From JADKAV01 sp037046735 (GTDB lineage Bacteria; Actinomycetota; Actinomycetes; S36-B12; UBA10799), in assembly GCA_037046735.1 (NCBI GenBank), contig JBAOHC010000020.1:62001-126000 (forward strand): DNA of 64,000 bases. The letters are read 5' to 3'. This document shows positions 9,117 through 18,280 of this stretch, in pieces; the first letter of the stretch is position 1; each line of letters begins with the position of its first letter. The notes beneath the pieces were generated by a model. It did not search any database. It saw only the letters and a list, made by a program, of their open reading frames with translations, and had not been told where the DNA came from. A program made the position numbers and the translations under genes.

Positions 9117-9417
9117 GTCGTACCTCCCGACGCCACAATGGCACGTTGGGTTGCTGCGGGCGAGGCATCGCGGGGGTCGGGACGCGCGACTCATATCGCG
9201 AAAGACGATGTACACCAGACGAACGCCTGGGCGCCGAGCGGCACATTTGCGACAACAACGTGGGAAACGACCTTTTCCGGCCTTGTTGGCCGAAACGGGC
9301 CCACTGGTCAACAACATCCCAAAGGTGACCGCGAGCATCGTCGAAGGCCGGCACCCACACTCGACGCATCGAGTGGCCAACCCCCAAACGAGCGCACCCG
9401 GCAACTATCCTTCGCCT
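9117..9417. other. 301-bp divergent intergenic region
   Basis: No gene is seen. It holds the -10 for the MMPL gene at its right end (9406-9411) and, at 9209-9236, a 28-nt stretch that recurs with 3 mismatches at 32761-32788. No terminator or RNA is recognised. Confidence 0.4.
9406..9417 (+). promoter_or_regulatory. -10 box of leaderless MMPL transcript
   Basis: TATCCT (9406-9411) ends 6 nt before the GTG at 9418. There is no Shine-Dalgarno. The same arrangement recurs across the window. Confidence 0.5.
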
Positions 9418-12216
9418 GTGACCGAGTTCCTGTACCGCCTCGGTCGTCGGTGCGCCGAACGCGGGTGGCTGGTCATCGGCATTTGGCTACTCGTGGCGCT
9501 CGTGGTGATGGGAGCCAACCGCCTGTTCGGTGGCGAGTCCACCGACTCCTTCGTCCTCAAAGGCACCGACTCCTCCACCGCACAGGACCTGTTGAACCGC
9601 GCGTTCCCAGGGTCATCGGCGGAGGCCAACCTCCTCGTGCTCAACGATCCGGACCTGGACTTCGGCAGCGCTCGGGGGCAGCAGGTGATCGATGACGTGG
9701 CCGAGGCCACCGCCGCCCTGCCGCAAGTGACATCCGTGACCACCTCTGCCGAACGGGCCGACCTGCTCAGCGACGACGGTCACACTGCCATCGTCTCGGT
9801 CATCGTCAATGAACGGTTCGCCACAGATCCCGGGGTCGGCGCCACCTTGCTCAGCACTGCCGAAGCGGCGGCTGGGCCCGACGTCACCGTCGCGCTAGGC
9901 GGTTTCCTCGGCAGGCAACTCTCGCAGCCGGACACAAAACGCAGCGAGGCGCTCGGGCTGATCTCGGCGGTGCTGATCCTGTTCCTCACCCTGCGTCGCT
10001 GGGGGGCCACCCTCGTCCCCTTGATCAGCGCGATGTTCGCCCTCGGTCTCGGGCTGGCGGCGGTGGGGTTGCTCAGCCGGCTTGTCTACATCCCCGACGT
10101 GGCGCCGACATTGGGCACGATGCTGGGCCTCGGTGTGGGGATCGACTATGCCCTCTTCCTGCTCACCCGGCACCGAACGCTGCTCAGCCAGGGTTACCCC
10201 GTGGCGGACGCCGTCGGCAGGACGGCCGGCACGGCGGGCGCCGGTATGGTGTTCGCCGGCGGCACTCTGATCGCCGCCGTATGCGGGCTGGTCCTCACCG
10301 GCATTTCGTTTCTCGCGTGGCTCGGATACGCCGCAGCCATCGTCGTGGCGATCGCCGTATTCGCCTCGATCACGTTGACCCCGGCCATCTTGGGCGTCAT
10401 GGGAGGGCGAGTACTGCCCAAGAAGGGTGGCCTCGAGGCGGTCACCGACGAGCAACTCGATCAGACGGGATGGGGCCGACTTGCCGATGAGGTGACGAGC
10501 AAGCCGTGGCGTTATGCCGTCGCCTCGGTGACCGTGCTGTTGATCATGGCTGCCCCTACCCTGACCCTGCAGCTTGGGTACAACGATGCCGGCATCCTGC
10601 CTGCGGACACCACTGCACGGCAGGCCTACGACCAGGTCAAGGAGGGATTCGGCCCCGGCGTCAACGGCCCCTTCGCAGTGGTCACCCAGATGTTCGCCAT
10701 CGCGCAGGCGCCAGAGGATGTGGACGTTGCCGAGGGCACGGATCCGCGCACCCTCGATCCCCGGTTGCAGGCCCTGCGTGACGATCTCGCCGCTGCTGAC
10801 GGAGTGGCCAGTGCGGACGATCCGGTGGTCAGCCCGGACGGCGGAGTCGCCGTGGTCCGCGTGGTTCCCGAGTGGGGCCCGGCAGATCCTCGCACGGAGG
10901 AATTGGTGCACTCGCTGCGCGACTCCGTGCTGCCAGCCAGCGCGGACGGCACAGGCATGGGGACGCACGTGGGCGGGGTCACGGCGGCGATCACTGACTT
11001 CTCCGAGATCATCGCGGCCCGCACGCCGTTCTTCATCGCTGGTGTCGTCACGCTGTCGTTCCTGCTGCTGATGGTCGCCTACCGCTCCCTGCTCATCCCT
11101 TTCAAAGCGGCATGCATGAATCTGCTGTCGATCGCGGCGGCGTATGGCGTGGTCACGGTCGTGTTCGAGTGGGGGTGGGGGGCGAGCCTGATCGGCCTGG
11201 AAGGACCGGTGGCGATCGAGTCCTACGTGCCGATGATGATGTTCGCGGTGCTCTTCGGACTGTCCATGGACTACGAGGTGTTCCTGCTCACCGCCTTCCG
11301 CGAGCATTGGGAACGCAGCGGCGACATGGTGGTGGCCGTGCGCCGGGGACTGGCCGACACCGGGCGACTCGTGACCGCGGCCGCCCTGATCATGGTGACC
11401 GTGTTCGGATCATTCATCTTGTCCGACAACGCGATCGTCAAGATGTTCGGTGTCGGCCTCTCAACGGCCGTAGCCGTCGACGCCACCATCGTGCGCTGCC
11501 TGTTGGTGCCCGCCATCATGGTGCTGGCGCAGAAGGGCACGTGGTGGCTGCCGGGCTGGCTGGATGAACTTCTGCCACCTCTGCACGTGGAAGGTGACCC
11601 CCGGGCACTGGATGCCGCCGCGAGCGCCCAGACCTCCGCCAAACCTGGCAACACCCCGCTGGCCTGGTACCGGCCGGTCTCGGTCCTCGGCGCTTTTCTC
11701 GGGGTGGTCCTGGCCTGGGGTCTGGTCTCACGTCTGGACTCCGTGGTCGACGCGCTCAGTCCCGCGGTGGCGATCAGCGCTGTCCTGGGGGCCGTGCTCG
11801 CCCTGCTGCCAACCACGGTCAGCCGCGGCAATCGATGGCTGCGCGCCTTCTCCTACGCCCTCGGTGCCGGCCTGGCGCTGTTGGTCGGGACAGTGATCAC
11901 CGCGATCGTCCCGCCGGCTGACATGGCGTCCACTCCGATCACCGCCTGGGCCATCGTTGCCAGTGCCCTGCTGGCCGTGGTCGCGGTCGCGCGCAGTGTT
12001 GCCCTGCCGATGGTGCTCGGGGCCGTGGCCATGTCCGTGGCACAGATGCTCGACGTCAGCGACAGCATCGCCACCCTGCTCACGGCCAGCCTGCTGCCCG
12101 CCCTCGTGACCATGGTCGTGATCAGCGTGTGCGACAGCCTTTTCCCTGACCGACCCGCCACCATGGAGGAGGACCGGGACCCCGAGCCCGAACCCATCCG
12201 CGTGGGGAGGCAGTGA
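9418..12216 (+). CDS. MMPL/RND family transporter
   Basis: About 932 aa from the GTG at 9418, chosen because MTEFLYRLGRRCAERGWLVIGIW begins the family N-terminus and a -10 box precedes it by 6 nt. A first TM and an extracytoplasmic loop are followed by a five-helix bundle containing GIDYALFLLTRHR. A second loop and a second bundle with FGLSMDYEVFLLTAFREHW follow, the Asp-Tyr pairs that mark proton relay in MMPL proteins. About five extra hydrophobic segments follow residue ~760, giving a longer C-terminus than many homologues. Expected role is export of a lipid or other hydrophobic compound. The following gene starts 1 nt after the stop, so it is probably an obligate partner. Confidence 0.9.
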   Translation: MTEFLYRLGRRCAERGWLVIGIWLLVALVVMGANRLFGGESTDSFVLKGTDSSTAQDLLNRAFPGSSAEANLLVLNDPDLDFGSARGQQVIDDVAEATAALPQVTSVTTSAERADLLSDDGHTAIVSVIVNERFATDPGVGATLLSTAEAAAGPDVTVALGGFLGRQLSQPDTKRSEALGLISAVLILFLTLRRWGATLVPLISAMFALGLGLAAVGLLSRLVYIPDVAPTLGTMLGLGVGIDYALFLLTRHRTLLSQGYPVADAVGRTAGTAGAGMVFAGGTLIAAVCGLVLTGISFLAWLGYAAAIVVAIAVFASITLTPAILGVMGGRVLPKKGGLEAVTDEQLDQTGWGRLADEVTSKPWRYAVASVTVLLIMAAPTLTLQLGYNDAGILPADTTARQAYDQVKEGFGPGVNGPFAVVTQMFAIAQAPEDVDVAEGTDPRTLDPRLQALRDDLAAADGVASADDPVVSPDGGVAVVRVVPEWGPADPRTEELVHSLRDSVLPASADGTGMGTHVGGVTAAITDFSEIIAARTPFFIAGVVTLSFLLLMVAYRSLLIPFKAACMNLLSIAAAYGVVTVVFEWGWGASLIGLEGPVAIESYVPMMMFAVLFGLSMDYEVFLLTAFREHWERSGDMVVAVRRGLADTGRLVTAAALIMVTVFGSFILSDNAIVKMFGVGLSTAVAVDATIVRCLLVPAIMVLAQKGTWWLPGWLDELLPPLHVEGDPRALDAAASAQTSAKPGNTPLAWYRPVSVLGAFLGVVLAWGLVSRLDSVVDALSPAVAISAVLGAVLALLPTTVSRGNRWLRAFSYALGAGLALLVGTVITAIVPPADMASTPITAWAIVASALLAVVAVARSVALPMVLGAVAMSVAQMLDVSDSIATLLTASLLPALVTMVVISVCDSLFPDRPATMEEDRDPEPEPIRVGRQ

Positions 12217-12217
12217 C

Positions 12218-14725
12218 GTGAGACGCATCGTCGCCCTCGCGGTCGTCTTCACGATGTCGATGTCCCCAGCCGTGGCCAAACCTGAGCCACAACTGCTCAA
12301 CGAGGAGTTGGTGGTCGCCCAACTCGACGCCTCCGGACTCCCCACAGAGACCACGCTGTACAGCCGCGTGGTGGCCCGCGACTATCCAGCCGGGGTCATC
12401 CGTGACCCGTCGTCGACCCGCTCGTTGACCTACGTGGATCGCCGAGGCGCCCCCGAGACCGATGGGGACGCGGTCCTGATCACTGTTGGCGGGAGCGGTC
12501 AGACGACGGTGACGACCAAAGCGGCTTTCGGCAAGCCACTGCCGGTCGCCGTGCACGCGCAGTACCAGCAGGGCCCCTCGGTCCTGCCCCCCGATGATGT
12601 GGAGCAGACCTCCGGGCAGGCGCGTATCCGCTACACGGTGACGAACACGACCGCAAAGCAGGAGGTGATCCGGTACCGCGATGCTGACGGGCGGTGGACG
12701 GTCACCAGACAACCTGTCTTCGCCCCGTTCGTCGGCACACTGGTGGCCACACTTCCCGTGGGACTGACCCTGCTGGAGGCTCCGAATGCGGTGCGCAGCA
12801 CTACCGAGGACGGCCGTACCCAAGTGCTGTGGAACCTCGTGCTCTATCCGCCGATGGGCAACTACCAGCAGAACGTCGAGATGCTGGTCAGCGGGGACCC
12901 CTTGGCGATCCCGTCGGTCGTCATGCAGGCCATGCCAGTGAAGGCAGACCAATCGCCCACGCTGGGGTTCGGGACGGACCTGCTCGCAGCCAGCGTCTCG
13001 GGTAACCGCGACCTTGCGGCCGGGCTACGGGAACTCGACGACTCCACCAGCGCGCTGGCCGGCGGCGCCCGGGATCTCAGCCGCGGGCTCAGCCGGCTCG
13101 GGGCAGGGACCGCGACCCTGGCCCAGCAGGTCAACGCCATCCTGGTGCCGGGGTCGCGGCAACTGGCCCAGGGTGCCATCGACATCGCCAACGCCCAGCG
13201 CAAGGCGGCCCGCGGAGCCGAACGTCTGGCGCTGGCACAACAGGAGGCCGCAGACGGGGCGCGCAGCGCCTACGACGGCGCCAAGTCGCTGGAGGACGGG
13301 GCGGTGGCCCTCAGCGATGGTCTGCTCTCGTTGTACGACGGCTTGCAGGAACTACTCAAACCCGGCTCCCTGCCAGCCGCGCGCGACAGCGCGGACCAGT
13401 TGAGTCAAGCCGTTCTGCGTGTGCGGGAGGTGATCGGCTCCCCCAACGATCCCGACATCGGATTCCCCCCGACCCAGGCCAGCACGTTGATTCAGGCGGT
13501 GCGGGCGGCCAAGAAGGCCGCCGGGGTCAGCGCCGCCGGTTCGCAGCAGGTGCAGAGCAATCTCAAGGACATCGCTGCCACGCTTGCCGACCTGTCCACC
13601 CGATTGGTGCAGACGTCCACCGACGCGGGCGCGGCGCAGGCCAAGACGGCCCTGGTGTACCAGCAGAACTGCGTGGTCGCCCCGGTCCTCGATGCCGCGT
13701 CGTGCGCCACGTTGCAGGAGGCGGTTTCCGATGCCGATGCTGCCCGGCAGTCGTCGTGGGATACCGCCTGGGACGTGGGGCGGCAGTCTGGCCGGGTGAC
13801 TGAGCAGGTGATCGCGACCGCCGCGCTGACGACCTCGTTCGCCGTCATGGCTGGCATCTTCTCCTACCTGGACACCGCCCTGACGGGGATCTCCACCGCC
13901 CTGGTGAGCGGCAACACCGGCGCGCCAGGGATCCGTGAGGGGTTGCAGGCTCTCACGGCAGGCCTGACCGCGACGATCAACGGGCTGGTGAAACTCAGCA
14001 ACGGGGCTGCCGCATCCACCGGCGGCGCCCAGATCATCGCCGATGGCACCGCAGACCTCAGCACCGGCCTGGACGACCTCGCCGACGGCGCCCAGCAACT
14101 CGCGGACGGCTCCGAGGATCTCGCGCAGGGTTCGGCCGACCTTGCGCAGGGCACTGATCAACTCGCCGAGGGCTCGTCGCAGCAGGCGGAGGGCACGGCG
14201 CAGGTCGGCGGCGCACTGACCGAGGTCAACGCCGGGGTCAATAGCGCGAGTAGCGGGGCTGATCAGTTCGCGCGGGGCGCCGAACAACTGCAGGAGCAAG
14301 GCACCCAACGTGTGCTCAACAAGATCATCAAGGCGTCCAGGGATCCCGCGTTCGCCAAGGCGTATCTGCAGGCCAGCGAAGACCGCGCCGCTGATGCCCT
14401 GCCGTACGGTCCCCCCGATGGCGCGGCCGGTCGGGTGTCCTACGTCTACACGATGACGGGCTCGCAGACGGACAACCGCACAAGTGCGTGGGCAGGCTGG
14501 GCGCTCATACTCCTGATGGCTGCCGGAGCTGTGGTGGTGGCATGGCGGCGCCTGCACCCGGTGGTTCCTGGGGCTGCCGCGGAACCCGCACCCGACGGTG
14601 CCGAACCCGTGGTCGAGGCGCCTGCGGAACGCGCACCTGAACCCGCCGACGTTGCGGTCGCGGCGCCCACGACATCGGATAACGATTGGTTGTTCCGCCC
14701 GCCCGATGAGCAGGCCCCCAACTAG
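12218..14725 (+). CDS. exported heptad-repeat membrane protein, partner of MMPL exporter
   Basis: 835 aa. Signal peptide at 1-20 (ends SPAVAKP), then a ~230-residue beta-rich region. Long stretches follow of a 7-residue pattern of the form xxLxxGx, e.g. ALAGGARDLSRGLSRLG, and near residues 590-690 DLADGAQQLADGSEDLAQG repeated about ten times. This repeat resembles the extracytoplasmic part of YhgE/Pip-like proteins and predicts a long coiled or helical rod. One TM (AWAGWALILLMAAGAVVVAW, about 757-776) precedes an acidic Pro/Ala-rich tail. The GTG start lies 1 nt after the MMPL stop, implying translational coupling. The two products probably form one envelope-spanning export or anchoring complex (inference). 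Confidence 0.8.
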   Translation: MRRIVALAVVFTMSMSPAVAKPEPQLLNEELVVAQLDASGLPTETTLYSRVVARDYPAGVIRDPSSTRSLTYVDRRGAPETDGDAVLITVGGSGQTTVTTKAAFGKPLPVAVHAQYQQGPSVLPPDDVEQTSGQARIRYTVTNTTAKQEVIRYRDADGRWTVTRQPVFAPFVGTLVATLPVGLTLLEAPNAVRSTTEDGRTQVLWNLVLYPPMGNYQQNVEMLVSGDPLAIPSVVMQAMPVKADQSPTLGFGTDLLAASVSGNRDLAAGLRELDDSTSALAGGARDLSRGLSRLGAGTATLAQQVNAILVPGSRQLAQGAIDIANAQRKAARGAERLALAQQEAADGARSAYDGAKSLEDGAVALSDGLLSLYDGLQELLKPGSLPAARDSADQLSQAVLRVREVIGSPNDPDIGFPPTQASTLIQAVRAAKKAAGVSAAGSQQVQSNLKDIAATLADLSTRLVQTSTDAGAAQAKTALVYQQNCVVAPVLDAASCATLQEAVSDADAARQSSWDTAWDVGRQSGRVTEQVIATAALTTSFAVMAGIFSYLDTALTGISTALVSGNTGAPGIREGLQALTAGLTATINGLVKLSNGAAASTGGAQIIADGTADLSTGLDDLADGAQQLADGSEDLAQGSADLAQGTDQLAEGSSQQAEGTAQVGGALTEVNAGVNSASSGADQFARGAEQLQEQGTQRVLNKIIKASRDPAFAKAYLQASEDRAADALPYGPPDGAAGRVSYVYTMTGSQTDNRTSAWAGWALILLMAAGAVVVAWRRLHPVVPGAAAEPAPDGAEPVVEAPAERAPEPADVAVAAPTTSDNDWLFRPPDEQAPN

Positions 14726-14736
14726 GCTTGGGCCTC

Positions 14737-15300
14737 GTGACGAATAATCCCAGCGAGCGGCTGGTGTGGCTGGATTGTGAGATGACTGGCCTGGACCCCA
14801 CCATCGATGAACTCGTGGAGATCGCCTGCATCGTGACCGAGGCGGACCTCACACCCTTGGACGAGGGTGTCACATACGTCATCAAGGCTTCGGATGCTGC
14901 GATGGCGAACATGCCTGAGGTCGTGGTGAATATGCATACCGAGAGTGGGCTGCTCCCGGAGATTCCGCACGGTATCGACGTGGCCGATGCCCAGGCGCGC
15001 GTCCTGGAGTACGTACGTCAGCACGTGGCGACGCCGCGCAAGGCGCCTCTGTGCGGGTCCAGCATCTACGTGGATCGCATGTTCCTGGCCAAGTACATGC
15101 CCGAACTCGACGAGTACCTGCATTACCGCGTCGTGGACGTCTCCTCGCTGAAAGAGCTGGTGCGCCGGTGGTATCCCAAGCTCTACTACAGCGCACCTGC
15201 CAAGACCGGCGGCCACCGCGCCCTGGGGGACACTCAGGACTCGATCACGGAACTGGGCTACTACCGGCAGGCGGTCATGCTCCCCTTGGACCCAGCCTGA
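14737..15300 (+). CDS. orn: oligoribonuclease
   Basis: 187 aa from the GTG at 14737, matching the usual short N-terminus before RLVWLDCEMTGLD; a TTG at 14728 is possible. DEDDh 3'-5' exonuclease: Asp/Glu in DCEMTG, Asp in YVDRMFLAKYMPELDEYLHYR, and the His/Asp pair in GGHRALGDTQDSI. It degrades 2-5 nt RNAs and pGpG to mononucleotides, which also completes c-di-GMP turnover; a diguanylate cyclase is encoded at 55366. TAGGCT at 14723-14728 could be its -10. In many actinobacteria tRNA-His follows orn, but here tRNA-His is 18 kb away. Confidence 0.93.
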   Translation: MTNNPSERLVWLDCEMTGLDPTIDELVEIACIVTEADLTPLDEGVTYVIKASDAAMANMPEVVVNMHTESGLLPEIPHGIDVADAQARVLEYVRQHVATPRKAPLCGSSIYVDRMFLAKYMPELDEYLHYRVVDVSSLKELVRRWYPKLYYSAPAKTGGHRALGDTQDSITELGYYRQAVMLPLDPA

Positions 15301-15696
15301 GCGGTGCGTAGCGGTCTTGCCGGCCTGCACGATGTGCCGGCGTTCAGCAGTGCAGGCTCTTCGCGGTGAGGTGTAGTGCGTCGCGTGAGTCGAGGTCATT
15401 CGACGGGTCCTCACACAGCCTGGACTCGACGTGTCGACATCTGCTCCGGTGCCCTGATGTGACGGTGTTGTGCCGGCTGCCACAGGAGGGGTTTGTCCCA
15501 AGAGCGCGTGCCCGGCCTTGAGCAGCACCGCAACGGGGCAGTTGTCCCCAGGGCTGTGCGGGCTTCGGCACGGAAATGTCAGACCCTGCTCGTAGGTTTG
15601 GGGTGTCGCCAGGTTGGTGGCCATCAGCTCGTGGAGCGACGTCGCAGGGGGTGCATCTCCTGGTTCGACACGGATCGCGGTTGGAGGTGACGGCTG
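15301..15696. other. 396-bp intergenic region without recognised features
   Basis: No convincing coding frame or tRNA. A short TCGAC-gt-GTCGA palindrome lies near the middle. The last 15 bases contain GGAGGTG, the ribosome binding site of the following gene. Confidence 0.4.
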
Positions 15697-16908
15697 ATGG
15701 GGTTCTTTGAGGTGCCGGCCTTGGCGTTGCGGCGTGCGAGGTTGGCTGATGAGTTGCCGGTGGAGACGCTGCCGGTGTTTGAGCAGTTGTCCGAACTTGT
15801 GTTGGGCCTGCCGGATCCGGCCGATTTGACCGCCGAGCAGCGGCTGGGCGCTGTGCGGGCCGCCGCCCGGCTGCAGACGATGTTGGAGGCCTACCAGACC
15901 CAAGTGGCCGGGGTGTGTGACACCGCGCAGGATTCCCGGGTGTTCGCCGCGGGGACCACCGGCTCCATGGTGGCGGCGTTGACCGGGCAGAACCGGGCGG
16001 TGGGCTCGGCGATCGTCGGTCGGGCCCGGGACCTGCGGGACATGCCGCACGTCGCGGATGCCTACCGGGCGGGGGAGATCACGGGTCGGCATGTGCAGCT
16101 GTTGTGCCGGGCGGCGGGCAGTCTGCCCCGGTTCGCCGTGTTGGAGGCGGACCTGGTCGCCGCGGCGGCGGTGATCGAACCGGCCGTACTGGCCCAGGTG
16201 ATCGACGTACTCATCACCCAGGACCGGCCCGACGCCCCGGACGAGGACCTTCGGGCGGCGCGGGCCAAACGCGGCCTACACATCTCGGATCTGGGCAACG
16301 GGTTGTACCGCGTGGATGGGCATCTGGACCAGGTGGCCGGGGCGCGGCTGCGCGACGCCCTGGCTTCGTTCACCGACCCGCCGGCTGTTGGTGATGACCG
16401 CACGCCGAGCCAGCGGCTGGCCGATGCGTTGGATGATCTGGTCAGTGCGGCGCAGGCCAACACGAAACCGTTGGGGGTGTCGGGGGTGACGGTGCTGGTC
16501 GACGCCGAACAACTACCGGAGGGTCACGGGGCGCGGCTGGAGGACGGCACCCTGCTGGGCCCGGACAGTTTCGGACTGCTGGCTTGTTCGGCGGTGGTGT
16601 CGGTGATCCTCGGGGTGCGCCGGGCGGGCACCTTCGTCCCGCTTGCGTTGGGCCGCACGCAGCGCCGGGCCAGTCACGCGCAGTGGGCGGCGCTGACCGC
16701 GCGGGATCGAGGCTGTGTGCGCTGCGGGCGGGCGGCCCGCGGCTGTCATGCCCACCACATCGTGGCGTGGGCCGCAGGAGGCCGCACCGACGTCGATGCG
16801 ATGTGTCTGCTGTGCCCACGCTGCCACGGCGATCTGCACAACGGCCGGTTCACCATCGAGATGGTCGGCGGCATCCCGCGATGTGTGGCCGTGCGGCGAA
16901 GAACCTGA
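15697..16908 (+). CDS. DUF222 / HNH endonuclease, second copy
   Basis: 403 aa. ATG start with GGAGGTG about 8 nt upstream. Helical DUF222 region to residue ~310, then a C-terminal HNH module with zinc-type cysteines: CVRCGRAARGCHAHHIV, AWAAGGRTD and LCPRCHGDLHNG. It is clearly diverged from the copy at 1035-2276 in both halves, so it is not a recent duplicate. Unlike that copy it has a ribosome binding site and no GAACnnnnGTTC box in the ~400 bp upstream, so regulation differs. Function is unknown beyond a likely metal-dependent nuclease. Confidence 0.88.
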   Translation: MGFFEVPALALRRARLADELPVETLPVFEQLSELVLGLPDPADLTAEQRLGAVRAAARLQTMLEAYQTQVAGVCDTAQDSRVFAAGTTGSMVAALTGQNRAVGSAIVGRARDLRDMPHVADAYRAGEITGRHVQLLCRAAGSLPRFAVLEADLVAAAAVIEPAVLAQVIDVLITQDRPDAPDEDLRAARAKRGLHISDLGNGLYRVDGHLDQVAGARLRDALASFTDPPAVGDDRTPSQRLADALDDLVSAAQANTKPLGVSGVTVLVDAEQLPEGHGARLEDGTLLGPDSFGLLACSAVVSVILGVRRAGTFVPLALGRTQRRASHAQWAALTARDRGCVRCGRAARGCHAHHIVAWAAGGRTDVDAMCLLCPRCHGDLHNGRFTIEMVGGIPRCVAVRRRT

Positions 16909-16990
16909 GCCGGCCCACGGACCGGCCAGACGCCCAGCGTCAGCACCACAACCACCAGTCACCAGCAGGATGAGTGGCGCCCCCGGTGAC

Positions 16991-17013
16991 GCCCATTCCG
17001 ACCGGGAATGGGC
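16991..17013. terminator. 9-bp perfect stem-loop after the second DUF222-HNH gene
   Basis: GCCCATTCC (16991-16999) pairs with GGAATGGGC (17005-17013) around a 5-nt loop. It abuts the first dispersed palindromic element and has no U-tract, so it may be part of that element rather than a terminator. Confidence 0.4.
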
Positions 17014-17060
17014 GGAAGGTGCGATTTGCCGCGGCGTGTCGCAGCAACAACTGCCGAATT
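17007..17060 (+). repeat. dispersed palindromic intergenic element, copy 1
   Basis: 54 nt beginning AATGGGC and ending CTGCCGAATT. It is about 85% identical (46/54 by eye) to the reverse complement of 56487-56540 and shares a 38-nt core with the reverse complement of 40880-40929. The core TGCGATT...GGCGTGTCGCA can fold on itself. Confidence 0.7.
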
Positions 17061-17169
17061 GCCCGCAGGGGGGATCAGGCGGTTTGTTGGGCAGGTCCAG
17101 AGCAGCCCGCCAGCGATAACGACCCGCGCTACCGGGGCACCGGCCCCGAAGATCCAGACCGGCGAGCCG

Positions 17170-17421
17170 CTACGGGCGGCGACCGACCTTCAGGACGGAA
17201 CCGCTGGCCCCGATGGACAGCACCGACCCCGACGACCCGATCGACAGCACCGACCCCGACGAGCCAATGGACAGGATCGATCCCGTGGACCCAACGGATA
17301 GCGCGCTGCCCAGGCTGAGCACGCTGAAGAATGACAGGGTCGACAGCACCGACCACGCCGACAGCGCACTACCCCATGAATCTTTGGACAACCAGGACCG
17401 CTTACTCACATCCGAACTCAT
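17170..17421 (-). CDS. small Ser/Gly/Leu nonapeptide-repeat protein
   Basis: 83 aa. Its ATG overlaps the stop of the AroE-like gene (ATGA, 17418-17421), so it is translationally coupled and very likely real. After MSSDVSKRSWLSKDSWGSAL comes a hydrophobic Ser-rich stretch. From about residue 38 to 80 a 9-residue unit of the form S-x-L-S-[IV]-G-S-S-G is repeated four and a half times, and the protein ends KVGRRP. The repeat is also visible as a 27-nt period in the DNA. Low charge and regular Gly/Ser with beta-branched residues suggest a beta-solenoid or filament, or a membrane-adjacent segment. I do not recognise a named family. Its place at the end of a LacI/AroE-like operon suggests a role tied to that enzyme. 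Confidence 0.75.
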   Translation of the reverse strand: MSSDVSKRSWLSKDSWGSALSAWSVLSTLSFFSVLSLGSALSVGSTGSILSIGSSGSVLSIGSSGSVLSIGASGSVLKVGRRP

Positions 17422-18268
17422 GACAGCACCTTTACCAACTCGTCGTGCATGACCGCGAAATCTGGCCTGACCCCAGTCCACATCTCCACACCCAGGATTG
17501 CCTGATTCACCAGCATGTATGTGCCGGACAGTGTCGTGGCTCCCATGTGCGCGCATCGAAGCAAGAATTGCGTCTGCCGAGGATTGCTCACAAGATCGGC
17601 CACGTACATGCTGGGCAGGATCGAGTTGTAGTCGATGGGCGGCACAGCGTGTACCTCCGGAAACATGCCCACGGGGGTGGTGTTGACCAGAATCTCGGCC
17701 AAGGGATCGATCGCCTCCCCTGGGTGCCATTTTCCCCAATCACCGCTGCCGCCGGCAGCTCTGACCAGATCGACCACCACTTGCCCAGGGCCCGGGTTGC
17801 GGCTCATCACCGTCACGTGCGCTGCACCGGCCAACGCCGATTCGACCGCGACAGCCCGAGCGGCACCACCGGCCCCAAGCACGACAACGCGCTTACCCGC
17901 CGGATCGCAGACCGTGCGCAAGGAGACGATGAAGCCTTGACCGTCGGTGTTGTAACCGGTCAGCTTGCCATCGCGACCGATCACCACGCAGTTGACGGCC
18001 CCGATGAGACGGGCCGACTCTGCCAACTCGTCGAGGTAGGCGATGACGGCAACTTTGTGCGGCAGCGAACAGTTGAAGCCACGCCAGCCCATCCCCCACG
18101 CCCCCGCGATCGCGGCATCGAGATCGTCGGGGTGCACCTCACAATTGATATAGCGGGCCGGCAGGTCTGCATGCCGATAGGCCGCTTCCACGATCGCCAC
18201 GGTCGGTTCTCCGCGGCAGGCGCACCGAACGACCCCGTCAACATGGGCAGGAAGTTCGCCTGCGGCAC
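17418..18268 (-). CDS. AroE-like shikimate/quinate-type dehydrogenase (frameshifted near the 5' end)
   Basis: The main frame (from about 18200) shows the AroE fold: substrate-binding FNCSLPHKVAV with the catalytic Lys, YNTDGQGF with Asp, NADP-binding VVVLGAGGAARA, VNTTPVGMFPE and a late GTYMLVNQA. The N-terminus is in another frame: GTG at 18268 with AAGGAG upstream, reading PQANFLPMLTGSFGAPAAEN before the frames meet. One missing base near 18204-18208 would restore ENPTVAIVEAAYRH. In that N-terminus the usual SxS carboxylate-binding motif (HSLSP) is replaced by AEN, so the substrate is probably not shikimate. Transcribed with the LacI gene (13-nt gap) and the repeat protein. It may be functional if the shift is a sequencing error. 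Confidence 0.8.
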
Positions 18269-18280
18269 GATCTGGACTCC

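Noticed and set aside
9067..9417. Long N-terminal extension of the MMPL reading frame
   Set aside because: It is antisense to the crotonase start and lacks membrane-protein character. The GTG at 9418 has a -10 box 6 nt upstream and gives the normal family N-terminus.
14050..14300. Repetitive DNA as a mobile or satellite repeat
   Set aside because: The repetition encodes the xxLxxGx heptads of the MMPL partner protein and stays in frame; it is protein structure, not a DNA element.
12122..14557. Long antisense open frames opposite the heptad-repeat gene and similar shadows opposite icmF, SulP and others
   Set aside because: High G+C makes long antisense frames common. They lack starts, domains and ribosome binding sites, while the sense frames carry clear motifs.
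15400..15460. SOS box before the second DUF222-HNH gene
   Set aside because: The palindrome TCGAC-gt-GTCGA lacks the GAACnnnnGTTC core and lies far from the start; that gene has a normal ribosome binding site instead.
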